From: Gillisia sp. Hel1_33_143
Lineage (GTDB): Bacteria; Bacteroidota; Bacteroidia; Flavobacteriales; Flavobacteriaceae
DNA length: 64,000 nucleotides
NCBI RefSeq assembly: GCF_900104765.1
Contig: NZ_LT629737.1
Coordinates: 248,001-312,000, forward strand
Direction of reading: 5' to 3'
Position numbers and translations under genes: made by a program. Within the stretch, counting starts at the first letter, position 1. Each line of letters starts with the position of its first letter. The notes beneath the pieces were generated by a model that worked only from the letters and a program-made list of their open reading frames with translations, was not told the DNA's origin and ran no database searches. This document shows positions 42,902 through 50,785 of the stretch, piece after piece.

Positions 42902-45292
42902 TTAAAAATTATAAGTTACACCAAGACGGGCATTAGCTCCTTCTCCTACTACACTAAAAGATCTTAATGGAGCAGCCCACTGCGATCTTGCGGGCAAATA
43001 ATACTCGTTTAAAAGGTTGTTTATTCCTAAAGAAACATCAATATTGCTCTTTATTTGATAAGTCGCCGATAGATTGACTATCGTATACCCATTAACTGGA
43101 AACTCCGTATGTCTAAAAGCAAAATTACCTTCTGCATCCTGAAACGGATCAAACCTTTTTCGATCTCCCAAATTTAAAATCCTCAAAGAAGTACTTATCT
43201 TTTCAGTTGGGCTCCAAGTGACATAAGCTGTTAATTTGGGAGCAGAAATAACATCGCCACCAACATAACTTAAGTTGTTTTCATCTCCTTTAGGGTTTTT
43301 AAGTCCTTCCACATAAGAATACGAAGCTCCCAAAATTAATTTATTGTTTGGAAAAGCATAGTCTACTGCTAGCTCCCCACCGAATATTTTTTGCGGTTGT
43401 TCTGACGGTATAAATGAATTTACCTCATCACTAAATACAACTCCGGTGCCTAAATTTGAGGTACTGTAGTATCCAACAGCCTCTATGCGAAGATTATTAA
43501 ATTTCGAAATAAATCCGAATTCATAATTATTGGTAACCGCTGGTTCTAGTTGAATATTGTCTATACTTTCAGCTCTTGCAGATCTTAAAATAGAACCTAA
43601 ATCGGCTATGGAAAAGCCTTGAGAATAACTTATATATGGAATAAATTCATCGTGTTCAATATATCTTAGTCCTAAATTAAACGCAAGATTATCGAATGCA
43701 AGCTTCCCTCCTTCAACTGAAACCGAAGGATTAAAATTACCATCTCCCTTAGGCGAATACGGAAGAGTGTTATAATTGGCAATATCCATTTTCAAATCAT
43801 CGTAACGTATTCCTGCTTTAAACGTCCACTTTTTGTCCAATTTCAAAGTAGTTTGTAGATATGGTGCAACACTCATAAGTTCAATATTTGGCACCCACAA
43901 TCTTCCATCTATCAAACCCTGATTAGTTTCATCCCTTAATAGATCCAGTCCATAGATAAATGAGATATCAGAACCATTAAATAAATTGATTCGAGTATTG
44001 AAATTAGGTCTTAAACCATATTTTTCTGAATTGATAACAGATTGTCCGCCATTTTCAAATTTATCAGAATAAAAGAAAATACTCTTGGCTTTCGAATAAT
44101 ACAGGTCAGTTTCAAAATCTGTGGTCCCAGAAAAAATGGAATTTAAATTATATTTCAATCTCCCATTTAGTAATTGGGAACCTGTAGGTTGCTCTTCTGG
44201 AATTGAACCTTCGATACCGAAGCCTGGCTGCAAGGCATAGTCTCCATCTTCATTAAATACCTGAACCTCTGCAAATACTGGGATAAAAGGGGAGTCTTGG
44301 AGCGATTTATAAAGATTTCCGTTTATAGTCAATTTTTGATTTTCAGAAAGCAAATACTCAAGCTTAGCATAGGTACTATAAATATTCGTATTATCGAGAC
44401 CATACGTTGGAAGAAGGGGCGCACCTTCTGCATCATATTTATTTCCTGTATGCTCTACACTTCCACTAACATAATAATTAAATTTATTAAGCTGGCCAGT
44501 AAAGGATTGATAAACACCGTATCCCAGCGCATTTTCTGAATTAGAAAGTTGGGAGGTTCCCCAAATTTCGGTCGTTCCGCTTATTTTCTCAATAGTAGTC
44601 GGGCTCTTAGTGATATAGTTAATAAAGCCTCCATTACCACCATTTCCGAATATCGAAGTTGCCCCTTTAATGACTTCAACCCTGTTTATATCATTAGGAT
44701 TTATACTTTTAATTCCTAATAGTCCATTTCGTAATGGGGTAGATTGAGGAATTCCATCTACCATTACCAGTAAGGACCGGCCTCTTAAAGTTTGCCCCCA
44801 ATTGGAGGAAGTTCCAGTGCTCACAGCAAGTCCTGGCACTGTATACGCTAAAATTTCATTAATATTGGATGTTAATTTGGTGAATTCTTTAAGTTTCGCA
44901 GAATTAACAACAGTGATGGAAGCAGGAATTTCAGAAAGATATTCTGGATTTCGGCTTGCAGAGATTACAACTTCGTCCAGATTACCGTAATCTTCCTTTA
45001 ATGTGGTACTATAAGTTTGGATGTTATCGGTAGTAAATACTACCTTTTCTTTTTTGGTTTGATAACCTAACATTCTCACTGTTACTGTCCAAGTTCCTTT
45101 GGGAATATTTTTTAAAGTATAAAATCCGTCGAAATCTGTTGTGGTTCCTTTTTGTAATTCCTGTAGATAAATTGTGGCTCCGGCAAGAGGTTCATTTAAT
45201 TCATTTTTAATTTCGCCTTTTAATCCAGATCCAGATTGGGAAAATACACATACGCTAAGAAGCATCAAAGCTGATAAAGTAAAATATTTCAT
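42902..45292 (-). CDS. TonB-dependent siderophore receptor
   Basis: A 796-residue outer-membrane receptor: signal peptide (MKYFTLSALMLLSVCVFSQ), carboxypeptidase-like regulatory domain (about 25-110), plug domain (about 115-230, with LRGRSLLVMVDGIPQ and VEVIKGATSIFGNGGNGGFIN), and a 22-strand-type barrel ending in an aromatic residue (GVTYNF). It resembles ferric-siderophore receptors (FhuA/FecA types). The substrate is unknown. With the PepSY gene it forms an iron-acquisition operon with a clear promoter. Confidence 0.9.
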   Translation of the reverse strand: MKYFTLSALMLLSVCVFSQSGSGLKGEIKNELNEPLAGATIYLQELQKGTTTDFDGFYTLKNIPKGTWTVTVRMLGYQTKKEKVVFTTDNIQTYSTTLKEDYGNLDEVVISASRNPEYLSEIPASITVVNSAKLKEFTKLTSNINEILAYTVPGLAVSTGTSSNWGQTLRGRSLLVMVDGIPQSTPLRNGLLGIKSINPNDINRVEVIKGATSIFGNGGNGGFINYITKSPTTIEKISGTTEIWGTSQLSNSENALGYGVYQSFTGQLNKFNYYVSGSVEHTGNKYDAEGAPLLPTYGLDNTNIYSTYAKLEYLLSENQKLTINGNLYKSLQDSPFIPVFAEVQVFNEDGDYALQPGFGIEGSIPEEQPTGSQLLNGRLKYNLNSIFSGTTDFETDLYYSKAKSIFFYSDKFENGGQSVINSEKYGLRPNFNTRINLFNGSDISFIYGLDLLRDETNQGLIDGRLWVPNIELMSVAPYLQTTLKLDKKWTFKAGIRYDDLKMDIANYNTLPYSPKGDGNFNPSVSVEGGKLAFDNLAFNLGLRYIEHDEFIPYISYSQGFSIADLGSILRSARAESIDNIQLEPAVTNNYEFGFISKFNNLRIEAVGYYSTSNLGTGVVFSDEVNSFIPSEQPQKIFGGELAVDYAFPNNKLILGASYSYVEGLKNPKGDENNLSYVGGDVISAPKLTAYVTWSPTEKISTSLRILNLGDRKRFDPFQDAEGNFAFRHTEFPVNGYTIVNLSATYQIKSNIDVSLGINNLLNEYYLPARSQWAAPLRSFSVVGEGANARLGVTYNF

Positions 45293-45323
45293 TATTCTTA
45301 TTTAGATTTATTAAAAATAATGA

Positions 45324-45354
45324 CAAATATATATGCCTAATTTTAATTTGGCAA
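45324..45354 (-). promoter_or_regulatory. Promoter of the TonB receptor operon
   Basis: On the minus strand TTG (45354-45352), a 20-bp spacer and TATATTTG (45331-45324) match the Bacteroidota consensus TTG-N17-23-TAnnTTTG. It lies about 30 bp upstream of the receptor start. Confidence 0.6.
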
Positions 45355-45461
45355 GGAAGTTTTTCCTTTTTTTATAACTTTTTTTAAAAGAATAAAAAGG
45401 GATTGCAGCCTCTGTAAATATTTGAATAGAATAAATGAAAAGAAGATCTAAGTATATGAAG

Positions 45462-45772
45462 TGTGCCCCAGCCCTATGTAGGGAAGCTCTTCTCCCGGAA
45501 TGTAGCTTTTCGCGAAATACAGCGGCAATGTGCTGACCGGGTTTTGAAAATGAATTAAACGTGTTAAGTAAAAACTAAAGTGGACTAGACTTCAATCATG
45601 TAGATTGGAATGGAGTTTGGCCGCTTCCCGCCTTTTCTCGGGAACAAGCGGACAAGTGGAATGCAAATAGGAAGCTTTGGAGTTTTGCCCGAGACTTTTA
45701 TAATGAAGCGCTTTTCCCGAAATGTAGCTTTTTCTGTGGAATGTAGGGGAATGGGCTGAATGTTGATTTGAA
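45462..45772. repeat. Dispersed repeat array, copy 2
   Basis: Alpha parts begin at 45462 and 45683 (221 bp apart) with a beta part between them (GGAATGGAGTTTGGCCGCTTC, then CAAGCGGACAAGTGGAATG). Sequence drift from copy 1 is moderate. It separates the TonB/PepSY operon from the nuclease/AbiE block and fills much of the 45355-45836 stretch. Confidence 0.75.
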
Positions 45773-45836
45773 CAATCAATATTGTTAAAGTCAAAGCACC
45801 ATTATGACAACAGATTATCAATTCATAATTTGGAAA

Positions 45837-47033
45837 TTATGGATTGTTAATTCCAAATCCATTAAAGTTTTCTACTGAATATTCGGAATTATGGGATTGT
45901 GTTGGATTTTTAAAATATCCTAGCTTCTGCTGTATTTCTTTTGCATTTTTTATAAATTCATCAGTGATTTCAGGAATGTAGTGATAGCAGATATCATACA
46001 CACTTTCATCTTTACCGTTTGAACCAATACCTATTCCAATAATTGTATCTACGGAGGGATTTAAATATCGTGCAACAATACATCTCAACTCTAACTCTTT
46101 CTCTTTTCCCTCCCAATTTTTTTGGGTTAGAGGCATAAATACATACATATGTTTAGCACCTGGCTGTGGAAGAAGCATTCTACCAATTGATTTCTTTTTA
46201 ATGGCATTATCAAGGGCTAAACCTAGTTCAGTTCTGTGTATTCTGTCCTCTTGGTTTATTATTCGGATTGCATTTTCTAAATCTTGAATTTGCTGGCTAT
46301 TTGTTGTTTTATTTATATGATATTCGTGTAATTGGGTTATCATATAATCCCAAATAAAACTCGGTATAATACGTTTTCTCCAATCACTATAATCTTCTGA
46401 CTTAATATAACTTTCCCAAAGTCCACCTGAACCAGCTACTGCATCGACTGGATAATCAAATTCAAGCCCTGTTTGGATATAAAGGGCAAAAAAATCGGTT
46501 TCTTCTGGAAGTAACATATGATTCGAAGAAAGAAAACTTTCCTTTACTTCCAGGTATCTTGTAAAATCAGTTATTGTATCAAGTTCACTTATAATAGTTG
46601 CTGTTGACTTTTCGTCAAATACGTGTATAAAACCCCTCTTATTTATTCCCATTGGTAACGGAAAATCATATTCACTTCCAAAGGCAATTGCAATTCTATA
46701 AATGGTTTGCAATTTTTTATCTGGTAGCTTAACCTTTGTAATACGGTTTTTTAATTTTATTTCTTTAATATTTTTCAAAAACCTTTCTGCTCCATAAAGC
46801 TGTTGAATTGAATCGTCCACAGCCTTTTTAACCCACCTTGTATACTGAATACTTTTATCTTTATGATTTGATACTTGGATATCTTTAACAGATATCAAAA
46901 TGATTGTGTTACCGCATACAACAAGAACATCACATAACTCTTTGTCTTTCTTGCCCAACGGATTTGGAAAACTCCAAAATGGTAAAAAAGACTTCTTACA
47001 TAAATTCGCTACGTATTTTTCTGAAGGTGTCAT
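45837..47033 (-). CDS. Unknown protein with a possible PD-(D/E)XK N-domain
   Basis: A 398-residue soluble protein. The N-terminus (YVANLCKKSFLPFWSFPNP; ELCDVLVVCGNTIILISVKD) shows a D...(S)xK arrangement like NERD or restriction-endonuclease-fold domains, with D35 and K50-region residues as candidates. The remainder is helical with no family recognised. Its location between two repeat arrays, next to an AbiE-like pair, suggests a defence role; this is inference. The start is just after a short spacer containing a hairpin (47092-47127). Confidence 0.5.
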   Translation of the reverse strand: MTPSEKYVANLCKKSFLPFWSFPNPLGKKDKELCDVLVVCGNTIILISVKDIQVSNHKDKSIQYTRWVKKAVDDSIQQLYGAERFLKNIKEIKLKNRITKVKLPDKKLQTIYRIAIAFGSEYDFPLPMGINKRGFIHVFDEKSTATIISELDTITDFTRYLEVKESFLSSNHMLLPEETDFFALYIQTGLEFDYPVDAVAGSGGLWESYIKSEDYSDWRKRIIPSFIWDYMITQLHEYHINKTTNSQQIQDLENAIRIINQEDRIHRTELGLALDNAIKKKSIGRMLLPQPGAKHMYVFMPLTQKNWEGKEKELELRCIVARYLNPSVDTIIGIGIGSNGKDESVYDICYHYIPEITDEFIKNAKEIQQKLGYFKNPTQSHNSEYSVENFNGFGINNP

Positions 47034-47138
47034 TATATCTTAATTAATCCTGTTCCTTAAGTTTTTTGTTTAGTTAGGTGTGGTATGTTTTAGGAAGGCT
47101 TACAATACTATGACCTGATTAGCCTCCTTTTTTTATAC

Positions 47139-48242
47139 TTATAATAATTCCACTGCCTTGTACCAATAATAAAAGATGGTTTTATCTGGTTGTCGTTTTA
47201 ATTTGTTCAAGAATAACCAATCCTCTTTTTCTATAGTAAGTGTAGATATATCCTGTCCTTCATAATATTCAATTTCAGTAATTTCGGGCTGTAATAAAAG
47301 TGCATTCAAATAAGCTACTCTCGCCGAAGCTGCCATTGCCTCTTCTATCCTGAAATGTCCTGTCATAAGAAAAGCACTTCCAAAACTTCGTATACCCAAG
47401 TTCAAATCAGTAAATTTTTTTTTGGTTTCGGCTGTTGGATTGCGTTCTCTTCTGGCTATGATTGCACAGGTGTTTAAGGAATCCCATAATACATCTTTTT
47501 CTTTTAAATTTTTGCTACTAAAATCTTTATCGGAACTTCGATAAGATAGTTCTGCTTTTGAGAAAGCGGAAAAACTTGCTTTAACGATAGACATATCCGT
47601 AATATTTTCAAACAACTTCCCTAAATCGAACAATTGCTTACAGATTTCCATTGTAAATAACTGGTCGCCCTTATAATAGGGAATACCGATGGTCTCTGGT
47701 GCAAAAGCAGTAAGCTTATCGCCACAGATGGAATTTACCGAAGGTGTGGCAATTGATATTATAGGTTTAGCAATCGATAGCCACGAAATCTCAACTGAAG
47801 ATTCTATAAGTTCTGGATAATGTGGACTGTCAAAAAGAACATCCAAAAGAATAGTTCCTGGAACGTTCGGGTTGTAATCTGAATCAAATTCAAAAGTATA
47901 ATGTGCCTTTGGAACGCCTTCTTTGTAGCTTCGACGTTCATTCAAAGTATGGCTTTTAAAATGTGAGTTGGCAACAACCGCATCAAGAATTTTTTCCAAT
48001 GGGTCACGCTCTACACTCGAAATAATATCGATATCTATTGAAAACCGATTGCCTTCTTCAAGTAAAAGCACGAGTGATGTGCCGCCTTTAAAGACAAAAT
48101 CAAGCCCTTCTATCTTTAGATGTTCTAATAAAGAAAATGCGTGAACCATTTTTTCTAGAATGGTTACGTTAATGCCTTTATGTTCTTTTTTTGACCGGAA
48201 AATATCCAACCATTCCTTTGTGAAGCTTTTGTTTTCAATCAT
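47139..48242 (-). CDS. AbiEii-like nucleotidyltransferase (second system)
   Basis: A 367-residue DUF1814-type protein: FKGGTSLVLL (53-60) and NRFSIDIDII (D70, D72), a weaker match than the 34386 gene and not a close paralogue. C-terminal helices include CGDKLTAFAPETIG, the conserved element of this family. It is probably the toxin of a type IV-like pair with the upstream gene, which it overlaps by 8 bp. Confidence 0.82.
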   Translation of the reverse strand: MIENKSFTKEWLDIFRSKKEHKGINVTILEKMVHAFSLLEHLKIEGLDFVFKGGTSLVLLLEEGNRFSIDIDIISSVERDPLEKILDAVVANSHFKSHTLNERRSYKEGVPKAHYTFEFDSDYNPNVPGTILLDVLFDSPHYPELIESSVEISWLSIAKPIISIATPSVNSICGDKLTAFAPETIGIPYYKGDQLFTMEICKQLFDLGKLFENITDMSIVKASFSAFSKAELSYRSSDKDFSSKNLKEKDVLWDSLNTCAIIARRERNPTAETKKKFTDLNLGIRSFGSAFLMTGHFRIEEAMAASARVAYLNALLLQPEITEIEYYEGQDISTLTIEKEDWLFLNKLKRQPDKTIFYYWYKAVELL

Positions 48243-49002
48243 TGATTATATTCTCTAAAATATTCGGTATGTGGTTATTGATAAACTGCTTGATTTCCTG
48301 TTCTTTCTTTCGTCTTTTCGCATAGCTAAAAAGCTTTGTGAAATTAATGCTGTATCGTTCAAGTATCTTTTCATAAATGTTTATAAGTTCAGAGCCTTGG
48401 TAAAAATGGAACAGGTTTTCATCTGCAAACAAGTCCACCATTATTTTTTCAAGCGTGGCAATGGGAACTACATTTTTTTTATCTTTCAGCTTGCTTATCG
48501 GTGCTCTTGTAACGAGACGTTTTATGACCACGGGGACAGCACTCTCGGAAATGTAGAATTCAATTTCCTTGTCATCGGGATTCAAGAAAAAATCCATTTT
48601 CAATGAATCATTTAGATAATAGTAGAGCGATTCTGTAAATTCCTTTTCCACTTCCACCACAATCATTTGATTGGATACCTGATGCTGTGTAAATTCATTG
48701 AACCATTGGTTTTCCCATATAGCATATTGGATTTCCTTAAACCGTTCATTGGTCTTACTTGCTATTTTTAGAACGCTATCAGACAGTACTGGTCTATACT
48801 TGGGTTTATAGGATATGATATACAACCCACGACCAATAGTTTTGATGATGTCCTTTTTCTTCAGGTCATAAATTCGCCAACTAAAGGTGCTTTCCTTCAA
48901 ATCCGGTTCAAAGTCCAGATAGAACTGAAATAGTTCATCCCTATCAAAAGAACCACGTTCCTTAAATGCTTCTATAAGCTTATTTTCTACAATCTTTGGC
49001 AT
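48235..49002 (-). CDS. AbiEi-like antitoxin (DUF6577-like)
   Basis: A 255-residue protein with an N-terminal winged helix (KERGSFDRDELFQFY; TFSWRIYDLKKKDIIKTIGRGLYII) that suits DNA binding, then an alpha/beta part (RLVTRAPISKLKDKKNVVPIATLEKIMVDLF) as in antitoxins paired with AbiEii-like proteins. It precedes and overlaps the toxin gene. Repeated elements upstream are probable binding sites. Confidence 0.72.
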   Translation of the reverse strand: MPKIVENKLIEAFKERGSFDRDELFQFYLDFEPDLKESTFSWRIYDLKKKDIIKTIGRGLYIISYKPKYRPVLSDSVLKIASKTNERFKEIQYAIWENQWFNEFTQHQVSNQMIVVEVEKEFTESLYYYLNDSLKMDFFLNPDDKEIEFYISESAVPVVIKRLVTRAPISKLKDKKNVVPIATLEKIMVDLFADENLFHFYQGSELINIYEKILERYSINFTKLFSYAKRRKKEQEIKQFINNHIPNILENIIND

Positions 49003-49039
49003 AATCTCTATATCAAAACTTTACCAAAAGTACAAAAAA

Positions 49040-49100
49040 GTGGCGAATATTTGAAAACTAATTATTGCCACTATATAAATAAAGTGGTAAATATTTGAAA
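49040..49100. promoter_or_regulatory. Repeated elements upstream of the second AbiE-like pair
   Basis: AGTGGCGAATATTTGAAA (49040-49057) and AGTGGTAAATATTTGAAA (49083-49100) are direct repeats 43 bp apart, about four helical turns. The first also pairs with TGCCACT (49066-49072) as an inverted repeat. They precede the antitoxin start by about 40-100 bp. Confidence 0.5.
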
Positions 49101-49158
49101 TTATTAATACTATCTTTGAAAAAAACAATAACTAAAACCATCGATAGAAATGTTGTTT

Positions 49159-49335
49159 AAAGCAGACTAAACAATAAAAGTGTTGATTAGGAATGAAGCG
49201 TTGCTGCTTTTTTCGCGGCAGGATAAACGCAATGGAAATGGAAGCTTTGGAGTTTTGCCCAAGACTTTTGTAATGAAGCTCTTTCCCCGAAATGTAGCTT
49301 TTTCTGAGGAACGTAGGGGAATGGGCTGAGTGGAA
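49159..49335. repeat. Dispersed repeat array, copy 3 (one unit)
   Basis: One beta-alpha unit: GAATGAAGCGTTGCTGC..., GGAAGCTTTGGAGTTTTGCC, then AAGACTTTTGTAATGAAGCTC and CGAAATGTAGCTTTTTCTG. It is most like the second unit of copy 2. It separates the AbiE-like pair from the DUF4238 gene. Confidence 0.75.
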
Positions 49336-49412
49336 TCGAATGGGAAAAATATTCATATCAAAAAGGATGAAAAGATTAAGAATATTTAAATTGGTGATCT
49401 ATTAAGATTTTT

Positions 49413-50462
49413 ATGTCCGAAAAAAAGAAACAACATTATGTTCCAAAATTTTATTTGAAATTTTTCAGTATTAAGCATAATCAAAAGCACATAAAATTAT
49501 GTTTAAAAAAATCAGGTGAAATTATTCAACAAGCAGATTTAGTGAGCCAAGCACAAGAATCATATTTTTATGGTAAGGATTTAGAAAGAGAAAAATGGTT
49601 TGGAACCATTGAGGATACCACCTCTGTTATTCTAAAGGAAGTAGTTAAAACGAAAACTTTACCTAAAAACAACTCCGATGACTACTATTGGATCTGGCTA
49701 TTTATTTTACTTCAAGCCTATCGCACGCGAGCACATGCAGATGAGTTCAATGATATAATTGATAAAACAATGAAAACTGCAATGAAATTTGAATCTCAAT
49801 TCAAAGATTTTGAATATGACAATTATTTCTTTGCTTACGATGATGCAATTGAAAAAACAATGGACATTTTACTTAAGAGCCTACCAATGATGAGAGATAT
49901 GCAAATAAAGCTACTTCTTAATAAAACTACTGAAGAAATTATAACCAGTGATAACCCAGTTTCCAAATACAATCAATTCTTAGAATCCAGGAAATTTCCT
50001 TATGGACACAATGGTATGGCAAGCAAAGGTTTACAGATTCTATATCCATTAGCTCCAGATTTGATGCTATTAATGTACGACCCCAAAATATATAAAGTGG
50101 GAAATAGAAAACAATTCAGTCAGATAGTAATAAATGAAAAAGATGTTGGAGTTTTAAATCTTTTAACCTGTTTATATGCAAATAAGGTTTTGTATTCCAC
50201 AAACAATGTAACTGATTTTCATTTTGAACAATTGCTGGAAAATTCCAACAAATTCAAAAATCAAAAGAAACTGGAATTGAAATATTATGATCCCGTTACA
50301 AACTATGATGAAACTAAATCGGTCATAGTTCAACATCATAAAACACCTTATATGCTTAACCTTAACTTATCTTTTGTTAAACAAACCCAGCATGCTAAAT
50401 CTTATAAGTTGTCAGGCTGCTATTCAGAAATTAGGGATGAAAGCTATCGCAATAAAAGATAA
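49413..50462 (+). CDS. DUF4238 protein
   Basis: A 349-residue protein beginning with the DUF4238 signature KKQHYVPKFYLKFFS, followed by a conserved ITSDNPVSKYN and PLAPDLMLLMYDP. DUF4238 proteins are uncharacterised and frequent in defence islands and mobile elements. It is the only plus-strand gene between the tra operon and the right end, and its stop is 1 bp from the truncated P-type ATPase fragment, so it probably marks a junction. Confidence 0.85.
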   Translation: MSEKKKQHYVPKFYLKFFSIKHNQKHIKLCLKKSGEIIQQADLVSQAQESYFYGKDLEREKWFGTIEDTTSVILKEVVKTKTLPKNNSDDYYWIWLFILLQAYRTRAHADEFNDIIDKTMKTAMKFESQFKDFEYDNYFFAYDDAIEKTMDILLKSLPMMRDMQIKLLLNKTTEEIITSDNPVSKYNQFLESRKFPYGHNGMASKGLQILYPLAPDLMLLMYDPKIYKVGNRKQFSQIVINEKDVGVLNLLTCLYANKVLYSTNNVTDFHFEQLLENSNKFKNQKKLELKYYDPVTNYDETKSVIVQHHKTPYMLNLNLSFVKQTQHAKSYKLSGCYSEIRDESYRNKR

Positions 50463-50463
50463 A

Positions 50464-50785
50464 TTATTCCCATTTCATTTTCTGCAACCGTACAGCATTT
50501 ATTATCGCCAATAAAGCTACACCAACATCAGCAAAAACAGCTCCCCACATAGTTGCCATTCCTACTGCACCTAAAATTAACACTAGGGCCTTCACTCCAA
50601 AAGCAAGACATATGTTTTGCCAAACGATACGTCTTGTAAAACGCCCTATTTTGATGGCTCTCGCTATTTTGGAAGGTTGGTCTGTCTGGATAATAACATC
50701 TGCCGTTTCGATGGCCACATCACTGCCCAAAACACACCATTGCAATATCCACATCGCTAGTTGCCAAACCAGGTGTTATGTTGCC
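50464..50785 (-). pseudogene. Truncated, frameshifted 3' end of a P1B-type ATPase
   Basis: The last 90 codons (SDVAIETADVIIQTDQPSKIARAIKIGR ... INAVRLQKMKWE-type end) are about 85-90% identical to the C-terminus of the intact ATPase at 52887-54839. Upstream, a second frame continues the homology (PGLATSDVDIAMV against PVLAASDVGIAMG), so a frameshift lies near 50740-50755. Homology stops at the FTR1 gene end. This is the remnant of a second ATPase gene, lost by deletion after FTR1 and before DUF4238. Confidence 0.82.

Noticed and set aside
47092-47133. AGGAAGGCT/AGCCTCCT stem with T7
   Set aside because: The T-run is on the plus strand while the neighbouring genes are on the minus strand; a functional terminator could not be assigned to a transcript.
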